The position numbers were made by a program, and so were the translations under genes. Below the pieces are notes generated by a model that saw only the letters and a list, made by a program, of their open reading frames with translations, had not been told where the DNA came from and ran no database searches. From Blautia sp. An81 (GTDB taxonomy: Bacteria; Bacillota; Clostridia; Lachnospirales; Lachnospiraceae), in the NCBI RefSeq assembly GCF_002161285.1, contig NZ_NFHH01000001.1:62001-126000 (forward strand): a DNA stretch of 64,000 nt. The letters run 5' to 3'. This document shows, one piece after another, positions 1 through 8,128 of the stretch. The first letter of the stretch is position 1; every line of letters starts with the position of its first letter.

Positions 1-1661
1 CGGGAGAAAAAGTCTTCCGAATCTTTTCCCTCCAGCTCTTTCAATATCTTCTGGACTTCTTTTGGCCGAATCTCCTCTTTGCTCTTCTTTACCTTTACTC
101 CGGCTCTGTGTACCAGTTCCAGTACAGGTTCCATTTTTTCCATATCCGGAGTATCATGGGTCCGATATACAAAAGGAATCCCTGCCTGGGCATACTCCTG
201 GGCAACTGTCTCATTGGCAGCCAGCATAAAGTCCTCGATGATCCTGGTAGCCACATTCTGTTCATAGGGATAAATCCTCACTGGTTTTCCATTTTCATCC
301 AGCTCTATCTTGCTCTCCGGAAAATCAAAGTCTATGGCTCCTCTTTTCTTTCTCCGCTTTCTCAGAAGAGCAGAGAGCTCTTCCATCTGGAAAAACATAG
401 GCAGCAGCTCTCTGTATCGTTCTGCCAGCTGCTGGTCTTCTTTTCGAAGGATTTTTTTTACGTCTGTGTATGTCATCCTTTCATTTACATGGATCACAGT
501 CTCCGCAATCCCATGGGAAACCACTTTTCCCTTTTCATCAATATCCATAAGGCAGCTAAGGGCCAGACGGTCCTCCCCGGCATTTAAGGAACAGATGCCG
601 TTGGAAAGCTTTTTGGGCAGCATGGGAATCACCCGGTCTACCAGATAAACACTGGTTCCTCTCTTTAAGGCCTCCCGATCCAAAGCGCTGCTGTACTGGA
701 CATAATTGCTCACGTCTGCAATGTGGACACCCAGATGGAAAAGATTTCCCTCTTTAGAAAGGGAAACCGCATCATCCAGGTCCTTGGCGTCTTCTCCATC
801 TATAGTGACCATAGGCACATCACGGAGATCCAGTCTGCCATAGAAATCTCCCTCGTTAAGAGATTCTCGTATCCTCTCTGCCTGATTCAGTACCTTTTCC
901 GGAAATTCCATGGGAAGTCCGCAGCTTTTGGCCACACTGAGCACATCAATGCCTTTCTCCTCTGAATTTCCTAAAACCTGAATGATCTTTCCTTCGGGAG
1001 ATCTTTTTCTGGTCCCATAGTCCCGGATCTCCACCACTACTTTATCCTGGTTCCTGGCTCCCAGAAAGTTCTCCTTCTGTATAAAAATATCCCTCAGAAA
1101 TCTCTGATTATCCGGAACAACAAAGCCGAATCCGGCAGACTCCTGAAAAGTGCCGACGATTTCCCTGGTGCCTCGTTCCAGGATCTTTATCACCCGGCCT
1201 TCCCGTCTTTTTCCCGGTTTATTTTCTTTTTTCAGTGCAACCTGCACCTTATCTCCGTGAAATGCCCCGCCTGTCTCTTCCTCAGGAATATAGATATCCT
1301 CTCCATTTTCATCCAGAAGCTCTACAAATCCAAATCCCTTTGCATGTCCTGCAAAAATTCCAATAAGATACTTCTGGGTTTCTTTCTTTTTCTTCTCTTT
1401 CTTATCTCTTTTTCCTTTTTTCTCTTCTTTTTCCTGTTCCTTTTTGGAACCCCTTACTGCTTCATATTTTCCTCTTTTATTTACAGTGATCTTTCCTTCC
1501 TTCAGGAGCATGTCCAGGATTTCATGAAGTTCCTCTCTTTTTCCCGCCGGCACCTGAAGGAGTACGGCCAGATCTTTTGCCCTCATAGGCTGATACTCTT
1601 TACAGCATATAAGATCATATACAATTTTTTTTCTTTTTTTAGTCTGTTGATTTTTCTTCAA
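1..1661 (-). CDS. rnr: Ribonuclease R (3'-5' exoribonuclease), 3' end beyond window
   Basis: This is a processive, hydrolytic 3'-5' exoribonuclease of the RNB family. It degrades structured RNA and works with SmpB/tmRNA. The start is a TTG at 1659-1661, five bases after a perfect AGGAGG (1667-1672); no better ATG is in frame. The N-terminus is Lys-rich, followed by a winged-helix-like segment, a highly charged Lys/Glu linker, cold-shock domains, then the RNB core. The catalytic signature GEDAKDLDDAVSL lies near 750-800. The frame stays open to base 1, so the S1 domain and stop are missing from view. It lies downstream of secG, as in many Firmicutes (secG-rnr-smpB), but a terminator-like hairpin and a second hairpin separate the two genes. 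Confidence 0.95.
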   Translation of the reverse strand, partial: MKKNQQTKKRKKIVYDLICCKEYQPMRAKDLAVLLQVPAGKREELHEILDMLLKEGKITVNKRGKYEAVRGSKKEQEKEEKKGKRDKKEKKKKETQKYLIGIFAGHAKGFGFVELLDENGEDIYIPEEETGGAFHGDKVQVALKKENKPGKRREGRVIKILERGTREIVGTFQESAGFGFVVPDNQRFLRDIFIQKENFLGARNQDKVVVEIRDYGTRKRSPEGKIIQVLGNSEEKGIDVLSVAKSCGLPMEFPEKVLNQAERIRESLNEGDFYGRLDLRDVPMVTIDGEDAKDLDDAVSLSKEGNLFHLGVHIADVSNYVQYSSALDREALKRGTSVYLVDRVIPMLPKKLSNGICSLNAGEDRLALSCLMDIDEKGKVVSHGIAETVIHVNERMTYTDVKKILRKEDQQLAERYRELLPMFFQMEELSALLRKRRKKRGAIDFDFPESKIELDENGKPVRIYPYEQNVATRIIEDFMLAANETVAQEYAQAGIPFVYRTHDTPDMEKMEPVLELVHRAGVKVKKSKEEIRPKEVQKILKELEGKDSEDFFS

Positions 1662-1683
1662 TTTTGCCTCCTAGGGATATCGA

Positions 1684-1718
1684 ACAATAGACAGTACGCC
1701 CGGCGAACTGTCTATTGT
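1684..1718 (-). promoter_or_regulatory. 12-bp perfect hairpin in the rnr leader
   Basis: The arms ACAATAGACAGT (1684-1695) and ACTGTCTATTGT (1707-1718) are exact inverted repeats around an 11-nt loop. The element lies 11 nt upstream of the rnr Shine-Dalgarno and after the secG terminator. No T-run follows on either strand, so it is not a normal terminator. It could be an mRNA stability or processing hairpin, or a protein-binding dyad. Confidence 0.6.
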
Positions 1719-1725
1719 CGTGAAC

Positions 1726-1770
1726 AAAAAGGCCGCCCCACTAAACCTCTCTCGTTTAATGCAGCAGCCT
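1726..1770 (-). terminator. Rho-independent terminator after secG
   Basis: Reading on the minus strand, a 17-bp stem (one mismatch, three wobble pairs; arms 1754-1770 and 1730-1746) encloses a 7-nt loop and is followed by TTTTT. It lies six bases past the secG stop. Its arms resemble those of the glgA terminator at 32111-32186. Confidence 0.85.
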
Positions 1771-1775
1771 CATGC

Positions 1776-2012
1776 TTAAAAATTCAGATTTAATACTAAA
1801 GCCAGCACGAAAAACAAAACACCCATGATCCGTGTAGCCTTTACTAAAGCACCTTCCATGGAGCGGCCCTTGTTTTTGCCCCAGTAGGTTTCGGCCATTC
1901 CGGCGATGCTTCCAAGTCCCTGAGATTTTCCTTCCTGCATCAGAATGATCACAGTCAGTCCTATACAATCAATAACGAAAAGGATCGTTAATACAATTCT
2001 CAATATCTCCAC
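1776..2012 (-). CDS. secG: Protein translocase subunit SecG
   Basis: SecG is the small third subunit of the SecYEG membrane channel and aids SecA-driven export. The 78-residue protein has the family plan: two hydrophobic helices (about 3-24 and 58-77) joined by a polar loop with GMAETYWGKNKGRS. The start is GTG (2010-2012) behind AGGAGGTG. The gene follows eno by 55 bp. That gap holds a short GTTAAAC/GTTTAAC inverted repeat without a T-run, so cotranscription with eno is possible. Confidence 0.92.
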   Translation of the reverse strand: MEILRIVLTILFVIDCIGLTVIILMQEGKSQGLGSIAGMAETYWGKNKGRSMEGALVKATRIMGVLFFVLALVLNLNF

Positions 2013-2067
2013 TGTAACACCTCCTACCTGTTAAACATATCAAGTTTAACACATGGCTGGAAGGATT

Positions 2068-3402
2068 TCAACCGTTTTTCTCAATGTTTTTCCAGGGGCT
2101 TATATAGAGGCTGTGACTGCCCAAACGGTCTTCAATGGCCAGAAGCCGGTTATATTTGGCTGTCCGTTCTCCTCTGCAGGGAGCCCCTGTTTTAATCTGC
2201 CCTGCTCCCATGGCTACCGCTAAATCTGCAATAAAAGTATCCTCGCTCTCCCCTGAACGGTGGGAGATCACTGGATTCCACCCTGCCTTCTGTGTCATCC
2301 TCACAGCCGCCACGGCCTCTGTAAGGGTGCCGATCTGGTTTACCTTGATCAGCACTGCATTACCGGTCTTCTGACAGATACCTTTTTCTATTCTCTTTAC
2401 ATTGGTCACAAAAAGGTCGTCTCCCACAAGCTGTACTCTACTGCCCAGTTTCTCTGTCATCAGTTTCCATCCATTCCAGTCCTCTTCCCACAGACCGTCC
2501 TCAATAGAAACTATGGGATATTCCTCCAGAAGTTTTCCATAGTAGTCCACCATTTCCTGGGCAGTCCTCAGGATTTTTTCTCCTGTCATAGAGGATTCTC
2601 CCGGGAAATAATATGCTTTTTCCTCTTCCAGATACAGCTCACTGGCGGCTGCATCCATAGCAAAAGAAATATCCTTTCCCGGTTCATAGCCTGCCTCTCT
2701 GACTGCAAGGCTCATAAAGTCCAGTATCTCTCTTGCGTCTTTTACATCTGGAGCAAAGCCACCTTCGTCTCCTACTGCGGTGGACAGGTTTCGTTCCTTT
2801 AATATAGATTTCAGTTTCTGATAGGTCTCTGCACACATCTGCAGAGCCTCTTTAAAACAGCAGGCCCCTGTGGGCATGATCATAAATTCCTGGAAATCTA
2901 CCGTATTGTCTGCATGTTTTCCGCCGTTTAGGATATTCATCATAGGCACAGGCATTCTGTCTGTGATACAGCCTCCCAGATACTGATACAGAGGCAGGCG
3001 GAGAGCTTTTGCAGAGGCGTCGGCCACTGCCAGGGAGACCCCCAGCATAGCATTGGCTCCCAGATGTTCCTTATTCTCTGTGCCGTCTGCCTCCAGGATC
3101 AGTCTGTCAATCTGGCTCTGGTCCAGGGCATTCTCTCCCAGAACAGCGTCAGCCAGCTTGGTATTTATATTGCTCACCGCCTTCTGTACGCCCTGACCTC
3201 CATAACGTTTTTCACCGTCCCGGAGCTCAAGAGCCTCAAATTTTCCAGTTGAAGCGCCGGAGGGCACAATTGCTTTCCCCGTATACCCGTCTTTCCCCAC
3301 AACGCCTTCTCCGACTGTAACTTCCACTTCCACAGTGGGATTTCCTCTGGAGTCCAGCACTTCTCTTCCATATACTTTTCTAATTGGCAAATACCTTTCC
3401 AT
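2068..3402 (-). CDS. eno: Enolase (phosphopyruvate hydratase)
   Basis: Cytosolic glycolytic enzyme that dehydrates 2-phosphoglycerate to phosphoenolpyruvate with Mg2+. At 444 residues it is slightly longer than typical (about 430), partly from a short insertion before VPSGASTG. Visible motifs: [14 protein letters not shown] at the N-terminus, [15 protein letters not shown] (metal Glu/Asp), [12 protein letters not shown] (catalytic Lys) and SHRSGESED (His/Arg/Ser loop). The ATG is preceded by AGGAGG. It follows a small membrane protein by 15 bp. gpmI, the preceding pathway step, lies just upstream but behind its own terminator. Confidence 0.97.
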   Translation of the reverse strand: MERYLPIRKVYGREVLDSRGNPTVEVEVTVGEGVVGKDGYTGKAIVPSGASTGKFEALELRDGEKRYGGQGVQKAVSNINTKLADAVLGENALDQSQIDRLILEADGTENKEHLGANAMLGVSLAVADASAKALRLPLYQYLGGCITDRMPVPMMNILNGGKHADNTVDFQEFMIMPTGACCFKEALQMCAETYQKLKSILKERNLSTAVGDEGGFAPDVKDAREILDFMSLAVREAGYEPGKDISFAMDAAASELYLEEEKAYYFPGESSMTGEKILRTAQEMVDYYGKLLEEYPIVSIEDGLWEEDWNGWKLMTEKLGSRVQLVGDDLFVTNVKRIEKGICQKTGNAVLIKVNQIGTLTEAVAAVRMTQKAGWNPVISHRSGESEDTFIADLAVAMGAGQIKTGAPCRGERTAKYNRLLAIEDRLGSHSLYISPWKNIEKNG

Positions 3403-3417
3403 AGCAATACCTCCTGA

Positions 3418-3810
3418 TCATTTTGGACTTCTTTTTTGTTTCCACGCCAGAGCCAGCAGGCATGTCTCACTGATGGTCCACAAAAATATCATCTCCATCC
3501 ATTGAGCTCTGCCCTCTGCCTCCATAGTCTGTATTTTTTCCGTCTCCTGTTCATCCGGGGTATCTTCCATCCTGAGTTCCAGGGCTGACATCTGTTTTTT
3601 CTTATTGATCTGTATTTCTGTCTTATATTTTTTCTGGTCCAATGCATAATATTCCCCGGTTTTTATGTCCCAAACCAGGTATTTTCCTGGAAACTTATCT
3701 ATGAACCTTCCTCTGACAGCTTTTCCAGCCAGTATTACACAGCACAGGGATAAAAGCAGCAGCAAAAATATCTTTTTGATTTCATTTTTTCTTTTTTTGC
3801 TTTTTTTCAT
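3418..3810 (-). CDS. Small basic membrane protein of unknown function
   Basis: I do not recognise this 130-residue protein. The chosen ATG (3808-3810) has GGAAAGGGGA upstream; an in-frame start 36 bases further up lacks a good ribosome site. The N-terminus is very Lys-rich (MKKSKKRKNEIKK), then comes a hydrophobic helix (about 14-32), a polar middle with a Glu/Met/Thr-rich stretch, a second hydrophobic segment (about 103-122), and a basic tail. It ends 15 bp before eno and is probably cotranscribed with it. Function cannot be inferred. Confidence 0.65.
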   Translation of the reverse strand: MKKSKKRKNEIKKIFLLLLLSLCCVILAGKAVRGRFIDKFPGKYLVWDIKTGEYYALDQKKYKTEIQINKKKQMSALELRMEDTPDEQETEKIQTMEAEGRAQWMEMIFLWTISETCLLALAWKQKRSPK

Positions 3811-3966
3811 ACACAGTCCCCTTTCCCAGGGAACAAAAAGGTGCAAACTCCCCGGAAACCGGCTGTTCTCTTTTCCCTGTTCATATTCAGTTTCTCTGTC
3901 TGCATTGATTTGGAATTTTGGCCGAATGGCCGGATTTAGAAATTATGATATCTGAAGTGTGATTTT

Positions 3967-3995
3967 ATCTTAGCACTGCCTTCCGCAGAAAACAA
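3967..3995 (-). promoter_or_regulatory. Candidate sigma-A promoter for the small protein and eno
   Basis: Minus-strand TTGTTT (3990-3995) and TAAGAT (3967-3972) are separated by 17 bp in the gap after the gpmI terminator. The -35 is weak, so this is only a candidate. Confidence 0.35.
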
Positions 3996-4060
3996 TACCG
4001 GAATACTTTACAAAATCCATTGAATTTTTCTCCTGGAAATTTAGTAAGTATTTTAGATGG

Positions 4061-4100
4061 AAAAAGGAGCCTTCACACCAAGCAAAAGTGTGAAGGCTCC
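4061..4100 (-). terminator. Rho-independent terminator after gpmI
   Basis: A 13-bp perfect stem (GGAGCCTTCACAC and its complement) with a 9-nt loop is followed on the minus strand by TTTTT. It begins 13 bases after the gpmI stop. Confidence 0.95.
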
Positions 4101-4113
4101 AGTCCTAAACATC

Positions 4114-5655
4114 TTATTTTTTGATCAGTAAAGATTTTCCTGTCATTTCAGCAGGCTGCTCCATTCCCATCATCTCGATAAGAGTAGGCGCGATATCTGC
4201 CAGGCAGCCTCCTTCTCTTAATGTATAAGAAGGATCTGCATTCACCAGGATAAATGGTACAGGATTTGTTGTATGTGCAGTGAAAGGAGCTCCTGTTTCA
4301 TAGTCAACAAGCTGCTCTGCGTTTCCGTGGTCTGCACAGATAAACATCTGTCCACCTACTTCTTTCACAGCTTCTACAGCTCTTCCCACACACTCGTCTA
4401 CAGTCTCAATAGCTTTGATAGCTGCTGCTTCCACTCCAGTATGACCTACCATATCAGGATTTGCAAAGTTGATGATGATCACATCATATTTTTCGGACTT
4501 GATCGCTTCTACCAGTTTGTCGCATACTTCATAAGCGCTCATTTCCGGTTTCAGGTCATAGGTAGCAACTTTCGGGGATTTTACCAGGATCCTGTCTTCT
4601 CCTTCATTTGGCTCCTCAACACCGCCGTTAAAGAAGAAAGTTACATGCGCATATTTCTCTGTCTCTGCAATACGGGCCTGTTTCAGTCCGTTGGCAGCAA
4701 GAAATTCTCCAAAAGTATTCTTAATGGATACCTTGTGGAAAGCTACCTCTGTATTAGGAATTGTAGGATCATACTCTGTAAAGCATACATAGGTAAGGTC
4801 CAGTCTCTTCTCTCTCTCAAATCCTGTAAAATCATCTGCGCAGAAAGCTCTGGTGATCTCTCTTGCTCTGTCAGGACGGAAGTTAAAGAAGATAACGGAA
4901 TCTTTATCCTGGATCCTTCCCACTGGCTGTCCGTCTTTTACGATCACGGTAGGAACAACAAATTCATCTGTCTTTCCTTCTTCATATGAAGCTTTTACAG
5001 CGCATACCGGGCACTCAGCCTGAATGCCTTCCCCTTTTGTAAGAGCTTTGTAAGCCAGTTCCACACGGTCCCAGCGGTTATCTCTGTCCATGGCATAGTA
5101 GCGTCCCATTACAGATGCAACCTGTCCTACGCCGATTTCTTTCATCTTATCATTTAATTCCTGGATGTAGCCTTTTCCCCCTGTAGTAGGTGTATCTCTT
5201 CCGTCCAGGAAACAGTGCACGAATACTTTCTCCAGTCCCTCTCTCTTAGCCAGCTCAAGAAGCCCGTACACATGAGTATTATGGCTGTGAACGCCACCGT
5301 CAGAAAGGAGTCCGAAAAGGTGAAGAGACGCATTATTTTCTTTTGCGTTGCGAACTGCTTTTAACAGCGCTTCATTCTTAAAGAAATCCCCGTCCTGAAT
5401 CTCTTTTGTGATCCTGGTAAGCTCCTGATATACAATACGGCCTGCGCCCATGTTCAGATGTCCTACTTCAGAATTTCCCATCTGACCTTCAGGAAGTCCT
5501 ACGGCCATGCCGCTGGCATTTCCTTTTACAAATGGGCACTGAGACATCAGCTGGTCCATAACAGGTGTCTTGCCTTCGCATACAGCATTGGCCTCACAGT
5601 TATTGTTCAGACCATATCCATCCAGAATCATTAATACGGTTGGTTTTTTACTCAT
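4114..5655 (-). CDS. gpmI: 2,3-bisphosphoglycerate-independent phosphoglycerate mutase
   Basis: Interconverts 3- and 2-phosphoglycerate through a phosphoserine intermediate; Mn2+-dependent and cytosolic. The 513-residue length is normal. The alkaline phosphatase-like core shows MILDGYG (metal Asp), [15 protein letters not shown] (catalytic Ser), and late ADHGNAE and AHTTNPVP metal motifs. The ATG follows AAAGGAGA. It has its own sigma-A promoter and terminator, so it forms a single-gene unit beside eno. Confidence 0.97.
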   Translation of the reverse strand: MSKKPTVLMILDGYGLNNNCEANAVCEGKTPVMDQLMSQCPFVKGNASGMAVGLPEGQMGNSEVGHLNMGAGRIVYQELTRITKEIQDGDFFKNEALLKAVRNAKENNASLHLFGLLSDGGVHSHNTHVYGLLELAKREGLEKVFVHCFLDGRDTPTTGGKGYIQELNDKMKEIGVGQVASVMGRYYAMDRDNRWDRVELAYKALTKGEGIQAECPVCAVKASYEEGKTDEFVVPTVIVKDGQPVGRIQDKDSVIFFNFRPDRAREITRAFCADDFTGFEREKRLDLTYVCFTEYDPTIPNTEVAFHKVSIKNTFGEFLAANGLKQARIAETEKYAHVTFFFNGGVEEPNEGEDRILVKSPKVATYDLKPEMSAYEVCDKLVEAIKSEKYDVIIINFANPDMVGHTGVEAAAIKAIETVDECVGRAVEAVKEVGGQMFICADHGNAEQLVDYETGAPFTAHTTNPVPFILVNADPSYTLREGGCLADIAPTLIEMMGMEQPAEMTGKSLLIKK

Positions 5656-5706
5656 GACGATTTCTCCTTTATCTCAAATTTCTCTTGTTCCTTATGTCCG
5701 TTTATT

Positions 5707-5734
5707 ATTTTAACAGAATTGCAGGATTTTTCAA
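5707..5734 (-). promoter_or_regulatory. Sigma-A promoter of gpmI
   Basis: TTGAAA (5729-5734), a 16-bp spacer and TAAAAT (5707-5712) read on the minus strand, about 50 bp upstream of the gpmI start and just past the stop of the upstream transporter ATPase gene. Confidence 0.6.
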
Positions 5735-5739
5735 TAAAT

Positions 5740-6483
5740 TTATAAGACCTTAGACAGAAATTCCCGCAGTCTTGGATTTTTCGGACAGGCAAAAAATTCC
5801 TGAGGCGGAGCGTCCTCCTGTATATTGCCTTCGTTGATAAAAAGCACCCGGCTGGCTACTTCTCTTGCAAATCCCATTTCATGAGTCACCACGACCATGG
5901 TCATGCCTGACTGGGCCAGTTCTCTCATAATTTCCAGAACCTCTCCCACCATCTCCGGGTCAAGAGCCGACGTAGGCTCGTCAAAAAGCATTACGTCTGG
6001 ATTCATAGCCAGAGCCCGTGCAATGGCTATCCTTTGTTTCTGTCCCCCTGAAAGACTGCCGGGATAAGCGTCTGCTTTATCTGGAAGCCCTACTCTCTTT
6101 AAAAGCTCTTCCGCTCTCTGAGAAGCTTCTTCAGGAGTCATAAGCTTCAGAGTCACAGGAGCCAGCATGATATTTTCTTTTACTGTCTTATGGGGGAACA
6201 GATTAAACTGCTGAAATACCATTCCAATCTTCTGGCGGTGGCGGTCAATATCCACCTTCGGATCTGTAATATCTACATTCTCAAACAGTATTTTTCCCCC
6301 GGTAGGTACCTCCAGAAGATTCAGGGAACGAAGAAAGGTAGATTTTCCTGAGCCTGAGGGGCCGATAATGGCAACTACCTCTCCTTTATGTATCTCTGTA
6401 CTAATACCGTCCAGAACTTTATTTTCTCCAAAATGCTTCTGAAGATTTTCTACCTTTATCAGTACTTCACCTTTAGTGGTCAC
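5740..6483 (-). CDS. Polar amino acid ABC transporter, ATP-binding subunit (GlnQ/HisP type)
   Basis: Cytoplasmic ATPase that powers amino acid uptake with the permease and binding protein encoded just upstream. Its 247 residues carry Walker [10 protein letters not shown] (about 40-48), a Q-loop FQQFNLFPH, signature LSGGQKQR, Walker [13 protein letters not shown] and switch His VVTHEMGFA. This matches the GlnQ/HisP/ArtP branch. The start is GTG (6481-6483), ten bases from AGGAGG (6494-6499), inside the last 11 bp of the permease gene, suggesting translational coupling. The actual substrate is not determinable. Confidence 0.95.
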   Translation of the reverse strand: MTTKGEVLIKVENLQKHFGENKVLDGISTEIHKGEVVAIIGPSGSGKSTFLRSLNLLEVPTGGKILFENVDITDPKVDIDRHRQKIGMVFQQFNLFPHKTVKENIMLAPVTLKLMTPEEASQRAEELLKRVGLPDKADAYPGSLSGGQKQRIAIARALAMNPDVMLFDEPTSALDPEMVGEVLEIMRELAQSGMTMVVVTHEMGFAREVASRVLFINEGNIQEDAPPQEFFACPKNPRLREFLSKVL

Positions 6484-7165
6484 TTCTGCGCAGCCTCCTT
6501 TCCACCTTGCCCATGAAATAGGTCAGCAGCATTACCAGCACCAGATAGAAAATCGCTGCTGAGATCAGCGGTACAAAGGCGCTGTAAGTACGGCTCTGCA
6601 CTAAAGTAGCTGCTTTTGTAATATCTATTGTGCCGATATAACCAATGATAGCCGTTTCTTTTAAAAGCACGATCATTTCATTGATCAGTGCTGGCAGGAC
6701 ATTTTTAAAAGCCTGGGGCATAATGACCAGTTTCATGGTCTGGCCTGAGCTCAGACCCAGACTTCTGCCTGCTTCCATCTGCCCCTTGTCAATAGACATA
6801 ATACCGGAGCGGACAATTTCTGCCACATAAGCCCCTGAATTGATTCCAAAGGCAATACCGCCGATAATAATATTATTCAGGGGTATACTGGCAAAAACTA
6901 CAGAATAAAAAATCAGTATCTGAATCATAGACGGGGTTCCTCTGATGACTGTCAGATAAACCACACATATGGCATTCAGCAGCTTCAGTTTTCCGGTCTG
7001 CTCATGGGCAGAACGGATAAGGGCCACCAGAAATCCCAGGACCACACCGATGCACAGGGCCAGAAGGGTTACTAATATTGTGGTCTTTAATCCGTTGATC
7101 CACCACTCAGAGGCGCCGTTGTCTACAAAATACCGCTGAAACCCATGCTGGAGATTTTCCCACAT
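6473..7165 (-). CDS. Polar amino acid ABC transporter, permease subunit (HisM/GlnP family)
   Basis: Integral membrane subunit that probably acts as a homodimer forming the translocation path. The 230 residues include about five hydrophobic segments and the EAA loop [20 protein letters not shown], which docks the ATPase. An N-terminal amphipathic stretch precedes the first helix. It sits between the binding-protein gene (34-bp gap) and the ATPase gene (11-bp overlap) and starts at an ATG behind AAGGAGG. Confidence 0.95.
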   Translation of the reverse strand: MWENLQHGFQRYFVDNGASEWWINGLKTTILVTLLALCIGVVLGFLVALIRSAHEQTGKLKLLNAICVVYLTVIRGTPSMIQILIFYSVVFASIPLNNIIIGGIAFGINSGAYVAEIVRSGIMSIDKGQMEAGRSLGLSSGQTMKLVIMPQAFKNVLPALINEMIVLLKETAIIGYIGTIDITKAATLVQSRTYSAFVPLISAAIFYLVLVMLLTYFMGKVERRLRRSDH

Positions 7166-7199
7166 AATTTCATATCCTCCTTAGTCAGATATTCTGTCA

Positions 7200-8000
7200 T
7201 TATTTTCTTACGATAACAACCTGGGTAGCTTCTGCATAGGTATCTGTAAACTCTACGCTCTCTTCTCTCTCCGGTGTAACTGTCATACCCGCTGCGCCAA
7301 AATCTGCTTTTCCTGTATCTACAGAAGTAAGGATAGCTTCAAAAGCCATATCTTCGATTTTCAGCTCATATCCCAGTTTATCACAGATTGCCTGGGCAAT
7401 ATCAGCGTCGATTCCTACAATTTCATCTCCCTCTTTATACTCCCAGGGTTCAAATTCCGCATTGGTAGCCATGGTCAGAGTTCCATTGGAACGGTCCACA
7501 TCTGCCGGAGACTCATAGGGATGTTCTCCAATCTCATCACCAATATAATTGCTCTGGATTTCATCCAGGGTTCCCTCTTCTTTTAACTCTGCCAGGGCCT
7601 CATTAAAGGAATCTCTCAGTTCTGTATTGCCTTTTTTCATACAGATAGCATATTCTTCTGTTTCAAAAATCCCGTCTACGATCTTAAGATCATCATTTGC
7701 CTCTACAAACTTCTGGGCAGGAAGGGAGTCGATAACCACACAGTCTACCTTTCCGTTTTTCAGAGCCTGGATAGCGTCTGCTCCCTTATTGAAACGGTTC
7801 ACCTGGGAATCCTCATTTACAGCTTCTGTAGCTGCTGAGTCTCCTGTGGTCCCGATCTGGACACCAATATTAAGCTCTGCCAGATCTTCTACAGAAGTTA
7901 CCTCTACAGGTTCTGAAGATGCCTGGTTTCCTCCGGAACAGCCTGCTGCAGTGAGAACCATAGCAGCGGCACAAAATGCTGCGAATACTTTTTTCTTCAT
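7200..8000 (-). CDS. Amino acid-binding lipoprotein with circularly permuted SBP_bac_3 fold
   Basis: Extracellular binding component of the adjacent amino acid transporter. The start at MKKKVF (7998-8000) is chosen for GGAGAGG just upstream; a longer in-frame reading lacks one. A signal peptide ends in LTAAGC (lipid-anchored Cys21). Odd feature: residues about 37-152 (SVEDLAELNIGVQIGTTGD through EGTLDEIQSNYI) match what is normally the second part of the family. Residues about 173-266 (GTLTMATNAEFEPWEY, IVGIDADIAQ, GMTVTPERE, ending VVIVRK) match what is normally the first part. An acidic/Pro-containing linker of about 20 residues joins them. Both parts occur once and look complete, so this reads as a permutation rather than a truncation or duplication. 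Confidence 0.9.
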   Translation of the reverse strand: MKKKVFAAFCAAAMVLTAAGCSGGNQASSEPVEVTSVEDLAELNIGVQIGTTGDSAATEAVNEDSQVNRFNKGADAIQALKNGKVDCVVIDSLPAQKFVEANDDLKIVDGIFETEEYAICMKKGNTELRDSFNEALAELKEEGTLDEIQSNYIGDEIGEHPYESPADVDRSNGTLTMATNAEFEPWEYKEGDEIVGIDADIAQAICDKLGYELKIEDMAFEAILTSVDTGKADFGAAGMTVTPEREESVEFTDTYAEATQVVIVRK

Positions 8001-8099
8001 CTTTTTCCTCTCCTTTTTATAATTATTCATTTCATCTTCCGGTTTTTCGGAAAACACTGAAATAATCACATGGCAATGCATATTTATTCAGTTTCATGA

Positions 8100-8128
8100 A
8101 TTATATCAGCTTTTATAAGAAATATCAA
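8100..8128 (-). promoter_or_regulatory. Sigma-A promoter of the amino acid ABC transporter operon
   Basis: TTGATA (8123-8128), 17 bp, then a consensus TATAAT (8100-8105) on the minus strand, about 100 bp before the lipoprotein start. It overlaps the end of the upstream L,D-transpeptidase gene. The leader shows no clear riboswitch or T-box. Confidence 0.75.
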
